A stretch of DNA of 41,641 nt, from assembly GCA_026002975.1 (NCBI GenBank), contig BPGJ01000008.1, positions 99,754-141,394 of the forward strand, given 5' to 3'. Numbering within the stretch: the first letter of the stretch is position 1; each line of letters begins with the position of its first letter. Below, piece by piece: positions 33,684-41,641 of this stretch. The DNA is from Acidimicrobiia bacterium (GTDB lineage: Bacteria > Actinomycetota > Acidimicrobiia > Spongiisociales > ZC4RG35). Made by a program: the position numbers and the translations under genes. The notes beneath the pieces are model-generated. The model was not told the origin of the DNA, made no database searches, and was given only the letters and a program-made list of their open reading frames with translations.

Positions 33684-35171
33684 ATGAGCATCGTTCTACA
33701 AGCTCGCGGCATTCGGAAATCATTCGGTGGCGTCGAGGTCCTTCATGGTGTGGACCTCGACGCCCCGGCTGGCTCGGTTGTTGCCCTTCTCGGCGAGAAC
33801 GGGGCTGGCAAATCGACTCTGGTCAAGATCATCTCAGGGGCCTATGCCCCTAGCGCGGGAGAGATCATCATCGACGGTCGCGCGTACCAAGAGATGGACC
33901 CTAGGACGGCCCTTCAGCTCGGCATTGCTGTCATCTCCCAGGAGTTTCAAGATGCCGCGACTCTCACGGTGGCAGAGAATATTGCTCTCGGTCGCTGGCC
34001 GAAACGGAAAGGTGTGGTCAGCTGGAGATTGGTTCGCCGCAAGGCGGGAGAGGTGCTCGACTCGCTTGAGGTTGAGATCGGTCTCGACCGACTGGTAGGG
34101 ACGCTCAAGGTAGGAGAGCGCCAGCTGATCGAGATCGCCCGGGCGCTTTGCCGCGATGCTCGGCTTTTGATCTTGGACGAACCCACAGCGGCCCTTTCCT
34201 ACCATGAGGCCGAGGTTCTCTTCAACCTGATCCGTCGCCTCAAGAACCAGGGTGTCGCCATCGTCTACATCACCCATCGCCTGGACGAGGTCGAGCAGCT
34301 CGCAGACTACGTACAGGTGTTGCGAGATGGCTCCACGGCACTCCTCGCAGAGGTGGATCGAGTGGATCGGGCGTCGATGATCGAAGCTATGATCGGACGT
34401 CGGGCATCGGCGATTACCCGGCCGCTGCCCGCGTCCCGCAGAGGCGATCCGGTGCTTGAGTGGAGAGGTGCGAGCTCCCATGGAGCATTCGCGGAGGTTG
34501 ACGCCGTTGTCCACCGGGGCGAGGTCGTGGGGCTCTACGGGAAACTCGGATCGGGTGCGGATAGCGTTGCCGAGACCGCTTTTGGTCTCAGACGCCTCGA
34601 CTCTGGATCGCTCTTAATCAACGAACGAGAGGTGGCACCCAAGAATCCGATTGAGGCGATCCGCCTTGGTGTGGGATACCTACCACCGGAACGGAAGTCA
34701 ATGGCGGCGTTCATGGATCTCTCGGTCGCGGCCAACGTCGCCGCGGCCTCATGGCGAGACCTAGCTACCGGTCTCGGCATCATGATGCCTCGAGAGGAGG
34801 CAAATGCATACCGACGGTGGCATGAACGGCTTTCGATCCGGTCCACTGACGAGCCTGGGCAGCTTATGCGAACGCTCTCAGGAGGCAATCAGCAGAAGGC
34901 AATCCTTGGCCGCTGGCTGCAGAAGCAAGCGTCGGTCTTGGTGTTGGTGGAACCCACCCGGGGTGTCGATGTGGGAGCACGAGAGGACATATACAAGGTG
35001 CTGAGGAGCCTCGCGGAGGGGGGTATGGGAATACTAGTGGTGACATCCGACTATGAGGAGGCATTCCAGCTGGCCGACCGCGTCTACGTGATGTCGAAGG
35101 GAAGGGTGGCCGGGCACCTCACCAGCGATGACGTTACTACCGGACGTCTCCTTGAAATGGCAGGAGGATGA
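33684..35171 (+). CDS. sugar ABC transporter ATPase (RbsA/MglA type, two domains)
   Basis: 495 residues with two fused nucleotide-binding domains. First domain: Walker A GENGAGKST, Q-loop VISQEFQDAATLT, signature LKVGERQLIEIARAL, Walker B LLILDEPTAALS, and His in VYITHRLDE. Second domain: a degenerate Walker A (GKLGSGADS) normal for the family, signature LSGGNQQKAILGRWL, and VLVLVEPTRGVDVGA where the usual Walker B Asp is Val. It energises uptake of the sugar bound by the upstream lipoprotein. Begins 24 bp after the binding-protein stop and ends 5 bp before the permease. Confidence 0.95.
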   Translation: MSIVLQARGIRKSFGGVEVLHGVDLDAPAGSVVALLGENGAGKSTLVKIISGAYAPSAGEIIIDGRAYQEMDPRTALQLGIAVISQEFQDAATLTVAENIALGRWPKRKGVVSWRLVRRKAGEVLDSLEVEIGLDRLVGTLKVGERQLIEIARALCRDARLLILDEPTAALSYHEAEVLFNLIRRLKNQGVAIVYITHRLDEVEQLADYVQVLRDGSTALLAEVDRVDRASMIEAMIGRRASAITRPLPASRRGDPVLEWRGASSHGAFAEVDAVVHRGEVVGLYGKLGSGADSVAETAFGLRRLDSGSLLINEREVAPKNPIEAIRLGVGYLPPERKSMAAFMDLSVAANVAAASWRDLATGLGIMMPREEANAYRRWHERLSIRSTDEPGQLMRTLSGGNQQKAILGRWLQKQASVLVLVEPTRGVDVGAREDIYKVLRSLAEGGMGILVVTSDYEEAFQLADRVYVMSKGRVAGHLTSDDVTTGRLLEMAGG

Positions 35172-35176
35172 GATAG

Positions 35177-36232
35177 ATGGAGAAGGAACAGGCCATCCCG
35201 GCCGCTTCGCGGGCCGGAAGCCGAGCCCCTAGTAGCACTGCACTCGGGCAGCCTCGGAGGCGACAGCGTAATCTACCCGAGTCCGCAGCGCTCATCGCTG
35301 TTTTAGTAGCCCTGGTAGTTTTCTTCTCCTTTACCTCAGAGTTTTTTTTCAACTATGACAACTTGATCAACATAATGCAAAACGTCGCAGTCATTGGCAT
35401 CATTGCTGTTCCTGCAACCGTTCTGATAGTGGCGGGGCAGGTAGACCTATCAGTTGGCTCTGCTGCCGGTTTCATTGGGATGGTGATGGCAGTTGCCGCC
35501 ACCCCTATGGATGCCAATACTTCGCCCTTCGGGCTGGGCCTTTCAGTCGGCGGAGCGCTTGTCGTAGCGCTCTTAGCTGCCGTTCTGATAGGCGTGATCA
35601 ATGGCTTTTTCGTCACCGCGGTCGGGTTAAACTCAATCATTACTACCTTAGGGACGCTTGCCATCTGGCGAGGCCTAACCAAGGTGCTTGGTGACGGTCA
35701 AACGATTCGAATCGATGGGTTCGGCACGCTTGGCATATCTCGGCCGGTTTTCAACATTCCTCTTCCCGTCATCTTATTCGCTATCGTGATTGCGGTGTGC
35801 TCGCTGATGCTTAAATACACGGTCTATGGGCGATCGATGTATGCGATTGGCGCTAACCTTGAGGCTGCGCGCCTCTCGGGCATTAGGGTGAATCGCCTGA
35901 TTTTTGCGGGTTTCATGCTCAACGCAGGTATGGTTGCGTTGGCTGGTTTGATTCGCCTTTCCCAACTTGGGGGCTGCGTCGGTGAATGCTGGAGTGGGCT
36001 TTGAGCTGTCGGCGCTCACTGCCGTCATTCTGGGAGGAGCGAGCCTAGCCGGAGGGCGCGGGACGATACAGGGCACCGTTCTTGCGGTCTTCATCATTGG
36101 CGTGCTCGGCAACGGGCTGATCCAGCTCAATGTGCCCTCGTTTTGGATCGAGGTTTGCCCAGGGGGCGCTTTTGTTGAGCGCGGTGACCCGTGGATCAAA
36201 TCAGGCAGCGCCTAAGCGGATCCAACACTTAA
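35177..36232 (+). CDS. sugar ABC transporter permease (RbsC type, frameshifted)
   Basis: About 350 residues with roughly eight to ten hydrophobic helices. VAVIGIIAVPATVLIVAGQVDLSVGS is the typical start of the BPD_transp_2 domain. VINGFFVTAVGLNSIITTLGT and YAIGANLEAARLSGIRVN are conserved cytoplasmic loops. After a shift near 35972 the protein continues FELSALTAVILGGASLAGGR and GTIQGTVLAVFIIGVLGNGL, and further shifts near 36155 and 36189 lead to VDQIRQRLS at 36232. The N-terminus is a basic cytoplasmic tail. Third gene of the transporter operon. The following 205 bp hold two short frames of doubtful coding value. Confidence 0.92.
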
Positions 36233-36437
36233 GAGGAACGGATGCCGACCGTGGTTGTCACCGTGAGGTTCAGGCCTAGGGAGGGGCCTGTCCAACATGG
36301 GCGTCCAGCCAACTGTGGTTCCCGACGACTCAATGACAGTGGGCTGGCAAGCTAGCTATGTCTTGCGATCGGTTCAGAACCCAGAGTTCATTCAAACCTG
36401 ATCAGACGGGCCCGACACAACCCCACGGAGGACCATC

Positions 36438-37585
36438 ATGAAGATCGCCGATGTCGAAGCGATTCCGATCGCCTACCCAGAGCCTAACGATTTCAACGCT
36501 ATCCGCCACGTGTGTCTGGTGCGTATACGCGCCGACGACGGTACTGTGGGCTGGGGCGAAGCCGTCACGATGTGGGAGGAAGCGTCTCTCGCTACCGCCG
36601 CCATCATCTCGGGCATGGCCGAGCTGATGATCGGCCAGAACCCCGCTGGCCAATGGCGCCATTCTGAACCGCCTTTACGACCGAGCTTGGTGGGTACGGC
36701 TACGAAGGAGGGATCGCCAGCTTCGCTATCTCTGCTCTCGACATCGCGTTGTGGGATTTGAAGGGAAAGGCATTGGAGATGAGCGTCCTCGATCTACTGG
36801 GAGGCGCTGTGCACAAGAGGCTCCCAGCAGTCGCCTCCGGGCACGCTCAACACGAATCCATCCCCCAGATGATCGAGGAGGCAGTTGGGTGGCTTTCGGG
36901 CGGCCTTCGGGGCATCAAGATTGGATTCGGCAAACGAGGCAACGCTCGTCTCGGGTATGAGCATGATCGAGACGTCGAGTATGTCCGGCAGATGCGCGAG
37001 GCGATCGGTGCCGACCGAATGCTCATGATCGACCTCGGCTGGGCGATCAAATGGGACGTGCCGACCGCGGTCCGACGCGCTGTGGCCTTCGAGGACTACA
37101 GGATCGACTGGCTTGAAGGAGCCCCTCGGACACTGGGGACCCCGAGGGGCTACCGCAATCTACGAGCGAAGACGACCATCGGGATCGCATACGGCGAGAA
37201 GGAGTGGGTCGCTACGAGGCTACGAGCGGGTTGTTGGGCCACGGAGACGGTGGATGTAGTGGGGGTGCGATCCGGGGCGTGCGGGGAGGCATCAGCGGGT
37301 TCCTCAGAGTGGCCGAACGAGTTGAAGCATGCCGCCGCCAGATCAACGCCCATGCCTGGTCGTCTGCGATCGTGACTGCTGCCAGCCTGGCGGTGAGCTT
37401 CGCCACCCCCGGCAGCCAAGCTTATCGAGGTAAAGCCATTGGAGAACCCTATGCAGCATGAGCTGGTCACTGAACCCATCACACACCGAGAAGGGTGGAT
37501 GTATCCGCCTGATAAGCCCGGCCTCGGTATTGACATTAATGAGAAGGTAGTTGACCGGTACCGTCTCGGCAAGGCGATATATTAG
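36438..37585 (+). CDS. second enolase-superfamily dehydratase (heavily frameshifted)
   Basis: About 380 residues if the shifts are joined. MKIADVEAIPIAYPEPND starts the capping domain; then GAILNRLYDRAWW, GYEGGIASFAISALDIALWD, the catalytic lysine segment RGIKIGFGKRG, the metal Asp in MLMIDLGWAI, IDWLEGAP, and AWSSAIVTAASLAVSFATPG. The C-terminus is QHELVTEPITHREGWMYPPD to DRYRLGKAIY. Breaks lie near 36645, 36695, 37210, 37250 and 37420. A second paralogue beside that at 29898, it probably dehydrates a different sugar acid or epimer. CGGAGGA lies upstream of ATG 36438. It may be co-transcribed with the transporter, since no operator copy is seen in front of it. Confidence 0.85.
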
Positions 37586-37597
37586 GGGAGGCATCTA

Positions 37598-38373
37598 ATG
37601 AATACGAATCTCGGCGCGGGGGCTAGAAGATCAAGGCGTGATCGTCACTGGAGCAGCCGGAGGGATCGGCCGGGCCACTGTCCCATGCTCTTGCCGCAGT
37701 TGGCGCCCGAGTGCTGGCGGTCGATCTCGACGAGTACGCTGCCTACAGGACCGTGGCCGATGCCCCCAGGTACAGGGCACGCTGCGCTCGGTGCTGATCT
37801 TACTGATCTAGAAACGCACCAGAAGATCATCGCCACTGGCCCGGTCGGAGTTGGGCTCCTTGAAGGCGATTGGGCACTTGGCCGCTGTAACTGAAGCGGA
37901 GAGAGTCACTTGACGAGGTCACCGAGGACGACTGGGACTTGCAGCTGGATGTCAACCTTAAAGCATCGTTCTTTCTACTGCGATCTGTGGCTAATGCCAT
38001 GATCGAAGACTCGGTAGACGGGCGTATCGTTGCCTTCTCCTCCCAGGGATGGTGGACAGGTGGCTTCGGAGGATCAGTGGTCTATTGCGCCTCGAAGGGT
38101 GGAATCGTTTCAATGATCCGTGGCCTATCCAGGACATATGGTCCATACGGTATCACAGTGAATGCCGTCGCTCCAGGGCTGGTGGAGACCCCCGATGCTC
38201 ACCACCGACCTATCCAACGAGGTCTACCAGCGGCTGAAGCAGCAGACTCCGCTTGGACGGGTCGCTGGACCCCCAAGGAACTCGCGAGCGTGGTTACGTT
38301 CCTTCTTAGCGACCATGCCTCATTTATCAGCGGAGCCACCATCAACGTCAGCGGTGGCTTCTTGATGTACTAA
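37598..38373 (+). CDS. second SDR-family dehydrogenase (heavily frameshifted)
   Basis: About 258 residues when reassembled: VIVTGAAGGIGRATV (cofactor loop), AAVGARVLAVDLDEYAAY, ADLTDLETH, EDDWDLQLDVNLKASFFLLR, the catalytic Ser in VAFSSQGWWTGG and YCASKGG, GITVNAVAPGLVETP, LKQQTPLGRVA and the terminal ISGATINVSGGFLMY. Breaks occur near 37625, 37690, 37760, 37870, 38195 and 38270. AGGGGAGGC lies just upstream of ATG 37598, 12 bp after the dehydratase stop, so the pair may act in sequence on a sugar acid. The stop is followed directly by the left part of an ISL3-type element. Confidence 0.83.
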
Positions 38374-38379
38374 ACCGGG

Positions 38380-39910
38380 ATCAGCCTGAACCCAAGTTGA
38401 CTCGCTGAGTGGTTGGTTCGTCGTCGGTCAGCTCCGGCGCCGGTCCGTCTCTTGCTGTTAGGTCGGGGGACGGTTTGTGGGCTCTTTCGGTTGGAGTGGG
38501 GAGTGGTGTGTGGCTGAGGGTGTTGGGATGCGGTCAGGGGCCGTGCCATCGTCTGCGGCTGTCGAAGGCAGCAGCGCGATGGAGGCCCCTGACGATGAGA
38601 GACGGTACCGGTCTGGCCGAAGCCATGTTGGGTTTGGACGGATTCCGCATCCTGGAGGTGGTTGAGGATGCTGATGAGCTGGTGATCATGGTCGAGACCA
38701 CCACCGTGGTGGCCGCCTGTATGCGGTGCGGCACCCGGGCGGAGGCGCACGACCGGCGGGCGGTGGATGTGCGGGATCTGCCGATGGCGGGCCGGCCGGT
38801 GCGGCTGCGGGTGCTGAAACGCCGCTGGCGATGCGTCGAGCCTTCGTGTGAGGCCAAGACGTGGACCGAGCAGCATCCGGCGTTGCCGCCGAGGGCGGTG
38901 ATGACGCATCGGGCCGGGTTCGAAGCCGCCCGGCAGGTCGGTGAGCTGGCCCGTCCCGTGTCGCAGGTCGCCGACGAGTTCGGGGTGTGTTGGGACACGA
39001 TCATGGCCGCCGTCGAACGCCACGGCACCCCGCTGGTCGACGACCCCGACCGGGTCGGTCAGGTGGAACACCTCGGGGTGGATGAGACGTCGTTCCTCCG
39101 AGCCACCCGCACCCGGCCCACCCGATACGCCACCGGGCTGGTCGACACCAGCCGGGAATCCTCATCGACCTGGTGGAAGGCAACGCTGCCAACGATCTGC
39201 GTCGATGGTGTCAACGCCAACCCGATGGGTGGCTGGCGGGAATCGAGTCGGTGTCGATCGACCTCACCGATTCGTACCGCACCGGGCTCAGCCCGCATCT
39301 CGACCACGCCCTGCGGGTGGCGGACCCGTTTCATGTGGTGCGGGTCGCCCGCTGTGTGGACAAGGTCCGCCGCCGCGTGCAGAACGAAACGCTCGGCCAT
39401 CGCGGTCGGAAGGCCGATCCGTTGTATCGGATCCGCAAGCTCCTCCTCAAAGGCTCCGAACGCCTCGACGACACCGGCCGGGACCGGATGCTGCTGGGAC
39501 TGCGGGTCGGTGACCCCTACGACGAGGTGGCCGGCGCCTGGCTGGCGAAAGAATCCGTCCGAGACATCTACCTGGTCGACGACCCCGCCGACGCGGCCCT
39601 CTTGGTCGACAAGGCGATCATCGGCTGCCGTGGCGACGACGTCCCTGAGATCCAGAGCCCTCGGCCGGACCCTCAGCCGGTGGCGCACCGAGATCCTCAA
39701 CCATCATCGCACCGGCGCCTCCAACGGACCGACCGAAGGCCTGAACCTGGTCATCAAGAAGGTCAAACGGGCCGGGCACGGCTTCCGACGGTTCGACCAC
39801 TACCGGCTCCGCTGCCTCCTCCACGCCGGCGGGATCACCTGGCCCAACCGGCCCACACCGCCCCGCATCCGAACCCGTCGATCCCCACTCAGATGAGAAG
39901 AGCCGGTAAA
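38380..39910 (+). mobile_element. ISL3-family insertion sequence
   Basis: The transposase gene is bordered on the left by about 215 non-coding bases beginning at the SDR stop and on the right by a region that reads GGCTCTTCTCATCTGAGTGG in reverse complement (from about 39907). CTGAGTGG also occurs at 38404-38411 on the left, consistent with imperfect terminal repeats. Exact ends and target duplication were not established. Confidence 0.65.
38595..39896 (+). CDS. ISL3-family transposase (two frameshifts)
   Basis: About 434 residues. The N-terminal zinc ribbon MRCGTRAEAHDRRAVDVRDL with CVEPSCEAKTW, an HTH around VSQVADEFGVCWDTIMAAV, then the DDE core: first Asp in LGVDETSFLRA, second Asp in SVSIDLTDSYRTG with DPFHVVRVA, and the Glu in GASNGPTEGLNLVIKK. 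Shifts near 39165 and 39655 split the frame. ATG 38595 is chosen because the conserved part begins shortly after it. Distinct from the ISL3 remnant at 21 kb. Confidence 0.85.
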   Translation: MRDGTGLAEAMLGLDGFRILEVVEDADELVIMVETTTVVAACMRCGTRAEAHDRRAVDVRDLPMAGRPVRLRVLKRRWRCVEPSCEAKTWTEQHPALPPRAVMTHRAGFEAARQVGELARPVSQVADEFGVCWDTIMAAVERHGTPLVDDPDRVGQVEHLGVDETSFLRATRTRPTRYATGLVDTSRESSSTWWKATLPTICVDGVNANPMGGWRESSRCRSTSPIRTAPGSARISTTPCGWRTRFMWCGSPAVWTRSAAACRTKRSAIAVGRPIRCIGSASSSSKAPNASTTPAGTGCCWDCGSVTPTTRWPAPGWRKNPSETSTWSTTPPTRPSWSTRRSSAAVATTSLRSRALGRTLSRWRTEILNHHRTGASNGPTEGLNLVIKKVKRAGHGFRRFDHYRLRCLLHAGGITWPNRPTPPRIRTRRSPLR

Positions 39911-40221
39911 GCTAGAGCGGGTCCGCGTTGTAGGAAGATGAGACTGAGGAAGGGTCTGCTGGCAGTGGGGGCAGTCGACACGGCTGGCGGAGATGACGGG
40001 CTTGAGGTGGTGGGGGGAGTTGCATAGGCGAGGGGATGTTCGAAATCCCGTTCAGGCAAGGTATGCCTAAGCAAGCCCCGACCTGTGGTTGACTTCCATC
40101 GTGAAAGCTACCCCAGGGCTAGGGTTTGAAAGTGGTACCCGGTCCCGAACCGCCCACCGAGCGATCTTCCTCCTGGACTGCAGCTGCAATGTCACACCTC
40201 GGTTCTAGAATTATCGGCATC
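39897..40221. other. intergenic stretch right of the ISL3 element
   Basis: About 325 bp. A minus-strand stretch near 39915-40010 reads HHLKPVISASRVDCPHCQQTLPQS in two pieces and could be the broken end of another gene; I cannot name it. The remainder shows no clear RNA, repeat or terminator. Confidence 0.3.
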
Positions 40222-40440
40222 ATGCCAGCGCCCAGCGTCGTCCTCGATTTGGATGCTCTCAAAACTACGCTCGGTGGGCTGACGATGAGGAAGCGAACCG
40301 CGCTCGCATCCGAGCTGCGCCGATTGGCGTTGCATATGGCCGATCGCATCCACTACGCGGAAGGCCGGCGCACGAGCTTCGTCACGATAGGCGGGGCACT
40401 GGTGGCTGCGGGATACGCGATTCTTGCGCTCCCTCGGTGA
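40222..40440 (+). CDS. small protein with one membrane segment
   Basis: 72 residues from ATG 40222. A charged helix (MRKRTALASELRRLALHMADR) is followed by one membrane segment (FVTIGGALVAAGYAILAL). The stop overlaps the GTG of the next frame (GTGA at 40437-40440). This is either a coupled pair of small membrane proteins or one protein split by an indel. In the latter case charged helix, membrane hairpin and cytoplasmic region would resemble the SLATT-type two-helix membrane domains, a weak resemblance only. Confidence 0.5.
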   Translation: MPAPSVVLDLDALKTTLGGLTMRKRTALASELRRLALHMADRIHYAEGRRTSFVTIGGALVAAGYAILALPR

Positions 40441-40925
40441 GAATCGGCTCATATGTCCACCCGTTGTGGGGAAGGGCGCTCTTGGCACTAACGGCGCTCG
40501 TCGGGGGGTTCTTGGTTTGGTACATTTATTCGAGGCAAACCAACTTTAATTATGCATTTAAAGGAATCCCTGGGCCCCAGACATGGTTTTACAGAGACGC
40601 CATCCCGCGTGCGCGGGGATTCCGTATTCCGTGGGTTACCTATCTTGCTGTCTTGGGGAGACAGTCCGAGGAAGCGGCTCGTGTGATTCGTGAAAGTTAT
40701 GTTGGACGATTGGCCAACTTTTGGGGCGTAGGCAAGGTCTCGATACTCAACGATGCGCGGCAGCGGGCTCTTGAGAATCTTCTACAAGTCTATCTTCTTC
40801 ACTACAACGAGTTCTATAAAAACCGATTTTTGACCCATTTGAGAAACGTGACAAATGGTCTGCTGCTGCTTCTGTTTCTGGAGATTGTTATTGGTGTTGT
40901 CGTGACGGTCGTCGTGGGAGCTTAA
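40437..40925 (+). CDS. membrane protein, function unknown
   Basis: 162 residues with one membrane segment near the start (LLALTALVGGFLVWYIY), a soluble middle part (GVGKVSILNDARQRALENLL, YLLHYNEFYKNRF) and a C-terminal membrane anchor (LLLLLFLEIVIGVVVTVVVGA). No family is recognised. It begins at GTG 40437 overlapping the preceding frame and ends 8 bp before the presumed start of the radical-SAM gene, so the three may form one unit. Codon use is clearly more AT-rich than in the left part of the window. Confidence 0.6.
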   Translation: MRIGSYVHPLWGRALLALTALVGGFLVWYIYSRQTNFNYAFKGIPGPQTWFYRDAIPRARGFRIPWVTYLAVLGRQSEEAARVIRESYVGRLANFWGVGKVSILNDARQRALENLLQVYLLHYNEFYKNRFLTHLRNVTNGLLLLLFLEIVIGVVVTVVVGA

Positions 40926-40933
40926 CTTGCGTC

Positions 40934-41641
40934 TTGGCGGAGTACCATTATGCATTGGGTATAACAAGCCAGTTCTATTTTTGTAGTCTGCCGCTGCGCT
41001 TGGATCCGTTCTCCCGATGTCAGTTCAATTGCTTGTACTGCTTCGCTAACGCGCGAGGCGGCTTTCGAGGCTCAAGAACATTGGCTACCTATGATAGACA
41101 TGCCTTTGTAAGGCGTCTCAGGCGGAATGCTCGGAACGAGCGCCACACCGCGATCAGTGTTGGACGAATTCCTGAGGGCGCGGCAGCCTCTGCACATTGG
41201 AGGCATGAGTGACCCGTTTGTGCCTGCCGAGCGTCTGCATCGGGTGACGCTTGGGTTGTTAAAGGTCCTTGCGGCCCATCAATATCCGGCTGTCATTAGT
41301 ACGAAGTCCGACTTATTTGCTGACCAGGAGTATTTGAGAGTTTTGAAGCGTGGGCAGTTCGTGATTCAGGTGTCGATCAGCTCCCTCAACGAGGAGTTGA
41401 TGAAGTCGATCGACTGTGGAAACGCGGGTCCGCGCCGACTGATGAGGGCGGCGGCGATCGCAGCGGAGGCGGGGATTCCCCGTTGCATGCCGGATTCAGC
41501 CGCTTATTCCCGGGCACGAAGAAGACGCAGTCGAGGTAGTTGATGCCTGCGGCTGAGGCAGGTGTACGACATGTCGCTATTGAACATCTCAAACTGCCCA
41601 TTGAGAAATCCTGGCGTGGCATTGCTCTCCTGTCGGAGGTT
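40934..41641 (+). CDS. radical-SAM protein, spore-photoproduct-lyase-like (partial, frameshifted)
   Basis: The gene runs off the right edge. The Fe-S cluster motif is CQFNCLYCFANARGG (C-x3-C-x2-C), followed by HIGGMSDPFVPAE, YPAVISTKSDLFADQEYL, FVIQVSISSLNEELMKSID and, after further shifts near 41485 and 41550, RIQPLIPGHEEDAVEVVDAC and AIEHLKLPIEKSW. The arrangement resembles the SplB/Rv2578c-like radical-SAM group, which includes DNA-repair lyases and proteins of unknown role. Shifts lie near 41150, 41485 and 41550. The start is uncertain (TTG 40934 assumed). Placed behind the membrane-protein frames with little spacing. Confidence 0.78.

Noticed and set aside
36241..36401. Two short frames between permease and second dehydratase (37 and 34 codons)
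   Set aside because: No recognisable family, no clear ribosome site, and the interval may only hold the leader of the next gene.
38101..38112. GGAATCGTTTCA resembles the cluster operator
   Set aside because: It is inside the second SDR gene (the codons following YCASKGG) and both half-sites are changed.

Overview
The window looks like a chromosomal segment of a high-GC actinobacterium, possibly of the Acidimicrobiia. The signs are a DUF222/HNH (13E12-type) gene, an ArsR-type mercury regulator of the actinobacterial kind, a Thr-rich lipoprotein linker on the sugar-binding protein, and the strongly G/C-ending codons of the first 15 kb. The class is inferred from protein resemblance; no marker gene here proves it.

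Region 1 (1-15.5 kb) is very GC-rich and reads as ordinary chromosome. A SelW/Rdx-type selenoprotein (CxxU, in-frame UGA at 178-180) is followed by catI-catJ-pcaB of the 3-oxoadipate (beta-ketoadipate) route. Next come an arsR-merA mercury pair, an inositol-monophosphatase/amidohydrolase pair, lnt, a four-gene minus-strand operon (thioesterase, HAD dehalogenase, CoA-binding protein, nitroreductase), acs, a DUF222/HNH gene, ACC deaminase and tRNA-Lys(TTT).

Region 2 (about 15.9-38.4 kb) is visibly less GC-rich and is a sugar-acid/deoxy-sugar catabolic cluster with its own LacI-family repressor at 28.7-29.8 kb. Seven near-identical 12-bp palindromes (consensus GGAAACGTTTCC) lie in front of most of its transcription units, so the cluster appears to be one locally encoded regulon. 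It encodes an RbsABC-type ABC importer, rhamnose-mutarotase-like RhaM, a fucose/arabinose-isomerase-like protein, two SDR dehydrogenases, a zinc alcohol dehydrogenase, a Gfo/Idh/MocA oxidoreductase, a TIM-barrel isomerase/epimerase and a fuconolactonase-type lactonase. It also has two enolase-superfamily dehydratases, a class III CoA-transferase, an uncharacterised Cys-rich protein, and a 2-oxoacid dehydrogenase E1 beta/alpha pair with a free-standing lipoyl domain. The likely logic is uptake, anomer conversion, oxidation to lactone, hydrolysis and dehydration to a 2-keto-3-deoxy acid, then further oxidation. No aldolase or diketo-acid hydrolase is visible, and the E1/lipoyl set may take that place.

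Region 3: an ISL3 remnant (21 kb), an IS3-family element (22.2-23.4 kb) and a further ISL3-type element (38.4-39.9 kb) interrupt or border the cluster. The window closes with membrane-protein ORFs and a truncated radical-SAM protein related to the spore-photoproduct-lyase type.

Many conserved genes carry one or more single-base frameshifts, often in G or C runs, while the protein sequence on both sides stays well conserved. I read this as residual indel error in the assembly rather than mass pseudogenisation. Coordinates of such genes are therefore given end to end across the shifts.
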